Below are positions 1 to 8,196 of a stretch of 64,000 nucleotides of DNA, piece by piece (position 1 is the stretch's first letter; each line of letters opens with the position of its first letter). The stretch is from Sordariomycetes sp. S80-01Y (lineage: Eukaryota > Ascomycota > Sordariomycetes): contig JAXQJY010000032.1 of the NCBI GenBank assembly GCA_037042185.1, positions 2,356,001-2,420,000 of the forward strand. Reading direction: 5' to 3'. The translations under genes and the position numbers were made by a program. Below the pieces are notes generated by a model. The model saw nothing but the letters and a program-made list of their open reading frames with translations, made no database searches and was not told where the DNA came from.

Positions 1-1238
1 TGCTGAAGGCCGAAGGAACGCGCTCGGTCAGTGCGCCTGGCATGGCGTCACAGATCATGGACCCCAAGCGGTCACAGCTTGGCAGTTCCATCGTTGGGCG
101 CGAGAAGAGCTATGAACAAGACTACGCCTTTATCGCGCAACACAAGAAGAACAGAGAGCGTCAGGAGATGGAAGAGACCCAGCCACTTGTTGATGAAGAG
201 GACGAGCAGGTACAAAAGCTTCTTGCATCCGACGTACAGGGGACGCTCGAACTCGATGAATTCGTCGCGCATTCAAACACTGCGCCACCTGCACAGGAAA
301 GCATCCCGTCGCAGGTTGAGGCAGTCTACCGCGACATCAACTCAATGATCGACACGGTCGGTCTGAACGCTCGCTCGGTCAAGGCATTCGTCAAGGGCCA
401 CACGGAGAGCCGGCAGGATCAAGGGCGGACAAAGGAGGATCTGGAGATTGCGGACGACTGGATCCTTGGCGAGATTGATTCACTTGGTCAGGTTCTGGAT
501 GAGGATGTCCGTGCCGATCTCGAAGAATCCAAGGTAACGGACCTCGAGGGCAAGCTCGAACTCTGCCAAGAGCTGTCGCGGGATCTCCAACGTCTGCGAG
601 CAAAGCAGGAGGACGTTAAGAAGATGATTGCAGCCAGAGACGTCTCCGCTCAGGTGGAGACAGCGCAATCGGCACCGTTGTCCGCCGAGCAGCTAGCGCA
701 GCAGAATGAGCTCAGGAGGGAGTATGCTAGATTCTCGAAGCTGCTAGCGGAGGCCGAGGAAGCCCTCACACTGTTGAAGACGAGGATCGCGTCCGCAACA
801 GGACCGGCTGGACGGGGTTCTCAAGGGGTGCCAACGGTGGAGGCCGTCATGCGGACAATCACGAAAATGACCACAATGGTCGAGAAGCGAAGTGGTGATG
901 TCGACGTGCTCGAGAATCAGCTAAGGAAACTTCGCCTCAGCTCTGTCGGGCGTGATACTACGCCTACCACGCCTCAAGCTAGGAAGAGTGTTATGTTCTC
1001 CCCGTCAGAAACCACACCGTCACGAACATTCCGCCACAGTTTTGCTGGTAGCATTGGATCATTAGGCGGCAGTCCGGCCAGGATGACGACACCGCGCAAG
1101 AAGGTCAGCGGATTCAGCGACGAGGAAAAGAGCGAACTGATGGAGAAGAGGGCTCGCAGACAGGCTGTCCTGAACAAACTGAAGGGCAACGTCGAGAAGA
1201 GAGGCGTTCAGGTTTGGAATATGGAGGAGATGGAGTAA
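1..1238 (+). CDS. nup159: C-terminal part of a nucleoporin, Nup159/Nup214-like (5' partial)
   Basis: The reading frame is open from base 3, so the gene starts outside the window; about 411 residues are visible, ending at a TAG... TAA-type stop at 1236-1238. The visible part is hydrophilic and rich in Glu, Gln and Lys, with long predicted coiled-coil stretches (roughly visible residues 100-300), a Ser/Thr/Pro-rich linker near residue 320-355, and a basic tail. No FG repeats or beta-propeller are visible; in Nup159 these lie further N-terminal. In the family the C-terminal coiled coil anchors the protein to the cytoplasmic face of the pore with Nup82 and Nsp1. The assignment rests on the overall character and on a Ser-Ala-Pro-Gly-rich entry into the coiled coil that I associate with fungal Nup159; another coiled-coil protein is possible. 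Confidence 0.55.
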   Translation, partial: LKAEGTRSVSAPGMASQIMDPKRSQLGSSIVGREKSYEQDYAFIAQHKKNRERQEMEETQPLVDEEDEQVQKLLASDVQGTLELDEFVAHSNTAPPAQESIPSQVEAVYRDINSMIDTVGLNARSVKAFVKGHTESRQDQGRTKEDLEIADDWILGEIDSLGQVLDEDVRADLEESKVTDLEGKLELCQELSRDLQRLRAKQEDVKKMIAARDVSAQVETAQSAPLSAEQLAQQNELRREYARFSKLLAEAEEALTLLKTRIASATGPAGRGSQGVPTVEAVMRTITKMTTMVEKRSGDVDVLENQLRKLRLSSVGRDTTPTTPQARKSVMFSPSETTPSRTFRHSFAGSIGSLGGSPARMTTPRKKVSGFSDEEKSELMEKRARRQAVLNKLKGNVEKRGVQVWNMEEME

Positions 1239-1652
1239 TGTGTCAGGTCGAGGACATCCATACACACGAAACAGGACATTGTCATTCTTACCCGCAGCGA
1301 TGGATGGAGTAGTAGATAGTCAATAATCCCCCCGCAAAGGGGTGGTTCACGAAGTCTGAGTGTCCAGCGCGTGTACCACTAGTACAGAGCACCACTGTAA
1401 CAAATGTCTTGGTAACATTAAAAAGACATGAAAAAGGGGGGGATGCCTGAGTGTGACAAAAGAATGGTGGGGTCTCGGTGAGAACTACTAGCTCCAGCTC
1501 GTGACCCCACATTGAATGGCCGGCCAGGCTCACTCACCGAGCGCAGCCGCCCCAAAAAAAAAGTTAGTCTGAGCTTCACACTCCAAATCCGGAGGGGCAC
1601 TTTTTCTTCATCCTGGACGGTAGAGACTCGCAACACAAGCGCACATATCGCC
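1239..1652. other. Intergenic, 3' UTR and RPAC1 5' leader
   Basis: No gene is seen. An A-run lies at about 1554-1563. The RPAC1 frame stays open upstream to 1512, but those codons do not resemble the family and the chosen start is 1653. Confidence 0.6.
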
Positions 1653-2861
1653 ATGCCCTCACGGCAGGCAAACGGGGCTTCAGGCCCCAGCGAGCAGGAA
1701 TTGCGTGATAGAAATGTGAGCAAACCCCCCCTTCAATTGTCCTTTGGCGCCTCCGTAACATCTGGAACTGACCCTCCCGCGCAGACCGTCGGCATCGGCA
1801 AAGAAACAGTCTTCGACACAACATCCGTCGACTTCCCGGGCCACTTCCCCGGCGAAGACCACGCCTTCTCCCTCGATCGCTTCCGCGCCGGCTTCAGCGT
1901 CAACTTCCACCAGAACGACGCCTCCCACGCCTCCTTCTCCCTTGTCGGCATCGACGCCTCGCTGGCCAACGCCTTCCGTCGCATCCTCCTCGCCGAGATC
2001 CCGACCCTCGCCATCGAGAACGTCTACATCGAGAACAACACCTCCGTCATCCAGGATGAGGTCCTGGCACACAGGCTGGGTCTCATCCCCTTCAAGGGCG
2101 GCAAGGAGGGGCTGCACAACTTCCTCAAGTGGCACAAGAAGGCCGAGCCGGGCGAGGATCCCTACGCCAATTGCTTCGACTGGAACACGGTCCGCCTGGA
2201 GCTAAACGTCACCTGCACCGTGAACAGGGATGCCGACCCGGGCGAGACGGATCCATTGAAGGCGTACCACAATGCGCACGTCTACGCCAGGGACATTGTC
2301 TTCCAGCCCACTGGCAGACAGCCGGAGTACTTCTCGGGCGAGGACGCCATCATGCCCGTCAACCCGGACATTCTGATCGCCAAGCTGAGGCCGAAGCAGA
2401 CCATCAATCTGGCCATGCACATGCACAAGGGCCTGGGGTCCGACCACGCCAAGTTCTCGCCCGTCGCGACGGCTTCCTACAGGCTTATGCCGACGATTCA
2501 AATCACCAAGCCCATCGTGGGCCCCGACGCCGAAAAGTTCCAGAAGTGCTTCACCGAGGGCGTCATAGGGCTGGAGAAGATCACCAAGAAGGAGGCCGGC
2601 CGGCCAGAGTACGAGGGCCACTCGGCTGGCGAGGTGCAGGCCGTGGTCAGGGACCCGATGAGGGACACCGTCAGCAGGGAGGCGCTGCGGCACGCCGAAT
2701 TCGAGGGCAAGGTCAAGCTGGGCCGACGGAGGGATCACTTCATCTTCTCGATCGAGAGCACGGGCCAGTGGGACAGCGACGAGCTCTTCATGGAGAGCGT
2801 GAAGCACATGAAGGCCAAGTGCAAGAAGCTGGAGCAGCAGGTCGTCGACATGGTCAGGTAG
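1653..2861 (+). CDS. RPC40: DNA-directed RNA polymerases I and III subunit RPAC1 (AC40)
   Basis: Alpha-like subunit shared by RNA polymerases I and III, which pairs with AC19 to nucleate assembly of both enzymes in the nucleus. Proposed CDS is join(1653..1715,1785..2861), 379 residues. The RPB3/alpha motif is clear (NAFRRILLAEIPTLAIE), followed by the family's IENNTSVIQDEVLAHRLG region and a C-terminal part typical of RPAC1. The 69-nt intron (1716-1784, GTGAGC...CAG, branch CTGAC) is a multiple of three with no stop, so unspliced RNA would also read through; removing it gives the expected join to VGIGKETVFD. The ATG at 1653 gives family-like length; the frame upstream to 1512 is open but not family-like. 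The gene is convergent with UBA3, with stops 267 nt apart. Confidence 0.93.
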   Translation: MPSRQANGASGPSEQELRDRNVSKPPLQLSFGASVTSGTDPPAQTVGIGKETVFDTTSVDFPGHFPGEDHAFSLDRFRAGFSVNFHQNDASHASFSLVGIDASLANAFRRILLAEIPTLAIENVYIENNTSVIQDEVLAHRLGLIPFKGGKEGLHNFLKWHKKAEPGEDPYANCFDWNTVRLELNVTCTVNRDADPGETDPLKAYHNAHVYARDIVFQPTGRQPEYFSGEDAIMPVNPDILIAKLRPKQTINLAMHMHKGLGSDHAKFSPVATASYRLMPTIQITKPIVGPDAEKFQKCFTEGVIGLEKITKKEAGRPEYEGHSAGEVQAVVRDPMRDTVSREALRHAEFEGKVKLGRRRDHFIFSIESTGQWDSDELFMESVKHMKAKCKKLEQQVVDMVR

Positions 2862-3128
2862 CGGCTGTTTTGGCTGTTGCTGTATATTACTTGCGCTTGC
2901 CACTTGTTGTTTCTACGGCGTGTTTGGGTACTTAGATAAAAGGGAAATGATACCATGACAACTTCAATCCACGATGCGCTATGACCTTTTTTCTTCTTAA
3001 TCTATATAGCCCTCTATGCATGATAGCCCTGCAGATGTGAAACAAACAACGCCCTGACGCCTTTGGATGCCCCAACGCCGTCATTCCCGAACCTTCTTCC
3101 TCTTCATTCCTCGAGGGACGTCTGCTTC

Positions 3129-4678
3129 CTAGGCCTTTGCCAGAAACTTGAGAACAAAATTGAACTCGGTCATGAAGGCGGGGTCGGTGACGACGACGTG
3201 CTGACCGTTCTCCAAGCCTAGCTCGCGCAAGGTCTTGGAGAGGTTCGGTCGCGTCATCTCCTCCAAGCTCTGCGGCACCCGCATGTAAAGCGTTTTCCCC
3301 TCTGCGCGGATGTTGGGCTTCTTCAGCTGAGCCTCGGGCCGCACAGCTAGCGACTCAAGAAGCTCTTCCAGCGTAGCCTTGGGATCGACCTCGAGCGGAC
3401 GGGCCTCGTCGCTGCAAACGGGGCAGTCCGGCTTCTTCTCGTGGTTGAATGTGTAGGTGTAGATGCTGTCGTTGCCCGAGTACATCATGTAGTTGTTATC
3501 GAAGCCCAGGCAGGGCACTGAAGAGGTCGCAAGCTTGAACGCTTCGTTGCAGCAAGCAGCCGCGATGATGGCGTTGGTCGACGCAATGGCGGGGATGATG
3601 TTCTTTATCGTGCCTTGCGTGAGGGCGTATGTGACTCCTGGGATGTCGAACTCCTCAGCACGGGCAGCAGCCTTCTGGTACAACCAAGTGACGTGCTCCG
3701 GATCGTCCTTGTCCAGCTTCGGAAACGGCTTTTCCTCGTCCCAGGCAATGACATGCGCCCACTCAATACAGTGTTCGGGCTGTCTCGGAATGCTGGCAAT
3801 GGTACACAGCGGAACGGCAGCTCTTGGTGCGTGCATGTCAAGCTGACATTCTATGCACGATGTAATTGAAGGCAGAATGACTCTCGCCTGCCCCTTGAAC
3901 CCTTCCGTTCCCCCATCTATCAGCGGCTTGATGCTGTCGGCGTCGCCCTCCTCCGCGAGGGTCATGAGCGTGCTGTTGATCCAGCGCCTCGCTTCTATGC
4001 TGTCTAGCCCACAGATGACGAGCTGAAATTGCCGGTAGAAGTCAAGGTCGAAATCTTGTATGGCTTTATTGTGAGGGGTGATGGACACGCCCTTGCAGCG
4101 GCGCTCAACGAAGCGGGCGGCGACCTCGGCCTTGTACTTCCCTACGTCTGACTGGCGGAAGAGGAACTGGCGGTTGAGATTGGAGATGTCTATCGTGTCT
4201 GTCGGGTGTTAGGCGCGGTCGCGGGGGACGTGAACGGTTCGTACCCATGTCGATGACGTGAATGTCCCGAAACCGAGACATGGCGAGGTTCTTGAGAATT
4301 TCACACCCTAGGCCTCCAGCGCCACTATCCTTCCGTCAGGCTCATCCTCATCGTTCCGCAAGAAAAAGAGTTACTGACATGACTCTATTCGGCGCGTTAG
4401 CGGTTGGGCGGTGACGTGCAATCGGGCCTCGGTGGGCTGAAGAGGTGCCTACAGGACTTTGTACTTGTCGAACTGCTCAAGGATCTCGGGGCTCAGGGAC
4501 ATCTCCTCCGTGAAGGGGCCAGGGTTCTGGCGGATGTGGTTGAGGTACTTCCTACAGCGGGAGCGTTAGCGACGGTGTGCACGAAGGGAGCTGTTCACCC
4601 CAGCTTGGGGGGAGCTTAAGCTTGCCATTTGGCGGTCTCGTCGACGGTAGCCGCCACCGTCTGAGCGGCGACACTCAT
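3129..4678 (-). CDS. UBA3: NEDD8-activating enzyme E1 catalytic subunit UBA3
   Basis: Adenylates NEDD8/Rub1 and holds it as a thioester before transfer to Ubc12, working with Ula1/APPBP1 to drive cullin neddylation. Proposed CDS is complement(join(3129..4198,4245..4324,4379..4384,4453..4551,4626..4678)), 435 residues, normal for the family. Visible features are the nucleotide-binding loop GAGGLG (residues 54-59), [20 protein letters not shown], catalytic Cys211 in PLCTIAS, zinc-ligand pairs in SCIEC and CPVC, and a C-terminal ubiquitin-fold domain that recruits the E2. Exon 3 is only 6 nt. Intron 1 is GC-AG; the other three are GT-AG with CTAAC or CTGAC branch sites. The last intron (4199-4244) is only 46 nt. 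The start is divergent from TEL2, 362 nt away. Confidence 0.93.
4379..4384 (-). other. UBA3: 6-nt micro-exon of UBA3
   Basis: Read on the minus strand the exon is AGTCAT. It is bounded by ...GCCGAATAG upstream (branch CTAAC) and GTCAGT downstream (next intron has branch CTGAC and ends GGATAG). It supplies Val-Ile in the loop VLVIGAGGLG. No other splice choice restores both the frame and the conserved loop: reading straight on from the micro-exon meets a stop within the next intron. Skipping it would stay in frame and remove exactly two residues. Confidence 0.8.
4552..4625 (-). other. UBA3: GC-AG intron 1 of UBA3
   Basis: The donor reads ATG|GCAAGC and the acceptor CTGTAG, with branch GCTAAC. 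Joining there gives Lys-Trp-Lys-Tyr-Leu, matching the start of the Uba3 core. Using the nearest GT (GTGAAC) would leave an in-frame TAA in the exon. Confidence 0.8.
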
Positions 4679-5040
4679 GGTCGTCTGTTGAGGGGCGAGA
4701 ACAGGTGCTATAGTTGGCAGGCCGGGGCGAAGAGCAGAGGGAGAGCAATGTGTTCCGGGTCAGTGGCGGGAGGGAAGCTGCCGTCATACCTTAGTCTGGG
4801 GGGGTCTTCGGTGAGGCTCGGTGAATGTGGGGTCATGCAGCTAACCAAGACCACTACCACTCTAGTACCTTGGAGTGAAGGCCCGATATGTACCCGCACT
4901 TGGTCAACCTCGACCTCGACTCTGCTGAGTGTACATCTTGAGGCTCCTACATCCAAAGACGACCGTCTGGAGAGCCGACAGAGAATCCTTCAGCAATGTA
5001 CGATGGCTGATAGCACCGGAACGCGAGCCTTCGAGTCACA
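4679..5040. other. Divergent UBA3/TEL2 intergenic region
   Basis: This 362-nt region must hold the 5' leaders and promoters of both genes. No TATA-like box stands out. Open frames crossing it have no family resemblance. Confidence 0.6.
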
Positions 5041-8000
5041 ATGGACCATCTCCTCACACCCGTCAGCACAACCTACCTTAAGTCCAACAATGAGGATGAG
5101 CCTCTCTTCACCGAGGTGAAGCCAGACAGAAAGGACGAACCGTTGTCTAAGCCGGCCACCGTCTCGTCGGAAGATGAGGCTCTGGAGGTTCTGAAAGCCC
5201 AACCCGACTACGACTTGCTCATCTCGACTCTCAAGTACCTCAACCGTGCGCACTCTCTGCACACCCCGGGTCCCAAAAGCGCCGCCATCGTCCAGACTCT
5301 CGTCACGGAAATCGCGCACAACTACTGGGTGCTTTTCTCGGAGGGTTCTAAAGATGGCGACTCGCGGGATCTTGAACTGTTCGTCGCGTCTTTGCGGAGC
5401 GTCACTGGCATCAACGCCTTGCTATCCCACCTCGGAGCTCTCCTTCGGGAGTCTGGGCTGGTCGATAGAGAGGCTAAAAGACCTGACATCACCATGCACT
5501 TGGCCATCTTCCTCGACATCATAGCTTCAGCCCTAAGCGGAGATGACACGATCTTGACTATTTGGGCGGCTTCGACCGCAGACTTGGCTACCGAATCGCT
5601 CAAGAAAGTCCAGTCGCAGGCTTTGCTATCGGTGCTTACAAGCGGGAGGCTCGTTTCAGTTGCTGGAGAGGCAGCAACCTTGGTTGACAAAGACCAACTA
5701 GGTACAACTACACTTTGGATCACGGATGCGCTTGAAATCAGTAGATGGATAGGACGGAATGTCGTCCGCTGGGTGCGTGTTCAATCGGATCGAGCCTCGT
5801 TGCAATTTTGCTCTACATTGCTGCAGAGGGCAATGTCTTTAGGATATCCAGGTGAGTTCTGTCGACGCTGGAACTGAATATGACACTGACTCCGCTATAG
5901 ACAGCTTGATTAGGTTGCTTACAGACTTATTGCTACTGTCAAAAGACCACCGCCCGGGTCTATTCGTGTCGCTGTGCCTTGGCTCAGCTGCTCAGACAAG
6001 ACGAACTCTGTATATCTTGCTAGACTACCTTGCAAGCAGGCACCTTGACCGTATACCCCCAGATGCCGCATCATCAAATCCGATCGTGGCGGCAGCTTCT
6101 GGCATAATCAAATCTGTTATTGAAGCAGACGAAAGTCGCACGCAAGAGGTCTTAAGGTGGTGTACTTCGGCTTCAGGGGCTGGTCTTGGCCACGGCGTAG
6201 CAATCCGTCGAGCTGTACTGGCAGCCTTAGCACAGGACAAGGACGCAGTGACCACGGTCCTCGAGAAGAGCCTGACTCAATTCGGCGATGAGCTCTACAT
6301 TCGACACGCTGCCCTTATGCAACAACATGGCAAGTTACTTCACGCGCAATTGCAACAAGCACGATCGCTAACAGTACAAAGTGCATGCAGAAGTTCTTTT
6401 GCTCAGCGCCGGCTGCGTACATCGTCTCTCGCCTATCAAGCTGACCATGCTGTTACGATCCCCAACGTACCTGAGCACCGTTTCAAATCGCATTGCGGCG
6501 CCTCAGGTCAAAGCTCGCTTCCTGGGCATGGTTGTTGGCGAGGCTCTATCGGGGTTGGTGGATGGGAAGGACAAGAAGTTGGACTTTAAGATGGAGGAGA
6601 TGGACAGTGAAGAAGCGGAGTTTCTCAAGACCCTCACGCATGTGGCCGATGAATGTGGCCCCGTGGACGCCATACTGAACACTGAACAAGACGACGCTAA
6701 AGCACTACCAACAGTCCCGGCACACAGGCCTAGGGAACTTGCCAAGAAAAAGGCAAAGCCAATCCCGGATCCGATCTCCTCCACAAAGCCCAAAGCCATC
6801 ATCGAAGAAGTAGATGACTCGGACAGCGAGGACGATGAAGAACTCAAACCCTACGCAAAGGGCTCAGATCCAGAGGATTCCGACGATGATGCTGAGCTTG
6901 TGCAGCGGAACAAGCCTAAAGCCCCAGTCTACGTTCGGGATCTGATTACGTATCTCCGCGACACGGACAATTATGACAAGCAAAAGCTAGCACTTCACAC
7001 GGCACCACTGCTGATACGGCGAAAAGCCAACTACGGCACCGAGATCTCTTCTCACGCTGATGAGCTCGCCGGCCTGCTCGTTGGTATGCAAGACAAGTTC
7101 GAGCTGGAGGGCTTCGATGATCTGAAACTGCAGGGCATGATTGCCTTAGTAGTGGCACAGCCGAAGAGCATGGCACCATGGTTCGCGCGAACATTCTTCG
7201 AGGGCGATTTCTCCCTGTCGCAAAGGACCGTCATACTCGTCACCCTCGGTCTATCGGCTAGGGAGCTTGCTGGTTTCCAGAAATCCGAGTACCAAGACCA
7301 AGCCTCCTTCGCCTCCAAGAGGCTGCCGGAAAAGATGGAGAAGCTATATATCGACTGGCAGAAAGAGAATGGTCGGGTCGCGGACTCTAACCTCAAAGCT
7401 CTTCCTTCGACGGCCCTCGACACTATCACCAAGTCCCTGACGTCGACTTTCCTCGAGCCCATCGCTGCTGAAGCCGCCGACACCGCCACGGGACCCGACG
7501 CTCTCAAACTGCAGACCTTCACGTCGAGGTACAAATCAAAAGCCTCCAGAAAGCCACGCGTGCGGGCCATACCGAATACGACAGCCGCCCTCCTGGCGAC
7601 GTCTTTCTTCTCGCCGCTGACGGCCCACTTCCAGGTCGCCCTACGTTCGCCGCGACCTATCGTCCTGAACCCGGCGCTCCTAGGGCTCTACCTCCAGACC
7701 CTCGGCGTCATCGTCCACGCCGCCGGCCCTTCGACGCTGTCCCTGCCCGAGCTCACCTCGGAACTATGGGATCTTCTACTAGGCGTGCGGCAGCACGTTG
7801 TGGGAGAGCTCGCCGCCCTGAAGGGTTGGTTCGTCGCTATGGCATCCCTGCTAGAGGTGAACGAGGGCGACATGCGGCGGCTGTGTCAAACGCAGGGGAG
7901 GGAGGTTGTCGAGACGCGGGAATGGGTCAGCGGCGTGTTTGAGAGAACAAGAGGCGAAGATGGCGGCGAAGAGAACGAGGTCAAGATGTTGGCTGCCGGC

Positions 8001-8072
8001 ACGCTGATCAGACTTGGAGAAGCCATCGAGAAGTATCAGGCGTTATTGATGGGGGATATGATTGGGTTCTAA
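5041..8072 (+). CDS. TEL2: Telomere length regulation protein TEL2
   Basis: Alpha-helical repeat scaffold of the TTT complex (Tel2-Tti1-Tti2), which with Hsp90/R2TP stabilises PIKK kinases such as TOR, ATM/Tel1 and ATR/Mec1. Proposed CDS is join(5041..5851,5901..6329,6382..8072), 976 residues. The conserved TEL2 core is clear at about residues 600-730 (VRDLITYLRDTDNYDKQKLA and the following LIRRKANYGTEI). An acidic Ser/Asp/Glu stretch just before it (DDSDSEDDEE) looks like the CK2 site region known to bind the R2TP subunit. Intron 1 (5852-5900) is GT-AG with branch CTGAC. Intron 2 (6330-6381) is GC-AG and is needed to join MQQHVHAEVLLLSAG. TEL2 is divergent from UBA3 and convergent with the kinase gene, 124 nt apart. 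Confidence 0.92.
6330..6381 (+). other. TEL2: GC-AG intron 2 of TEL2
   Basis: The donor reads CATG|GCAAGT, branch CTAAC at 6368-6372, acceptor ACAAAG. With this join the codon G|TG gives Val and the conserved run HVHAEVLLLSAG. The nearest GT donor (GTTACT) leaves the wrong phase for the acceptors seen. Confidence 0.78.
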
Positions 8073-8196
8073 CATAATTCTCATCATACATTGTCGGGCA
8101 CGCCAGGTGCCGCTACCTAGGATACCTGATCTCCTGGATCATATCATTATATACCTGGTGAAAATGACAAGTCTCCCCGAACTCCGTATCAGTCCG

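Noticed and set aside
1512-1652. In-frame N-terminal extension of RPAC1
   Set aside because: Basic, non-conserved residues across an A-run; the start at 1653 gives family-like length.
2202-2903. 233-codon open frame antisense to RPAC1
   Set aside because: Shadow of RPAC1 with no family character.
4577-5119. 180-codon open frame across the UBA3/TEL2 divergent region
   Set aside because: Overlaps UBA3 exon 1 antisense and the TEL2 start in another frame; no family resemblance.
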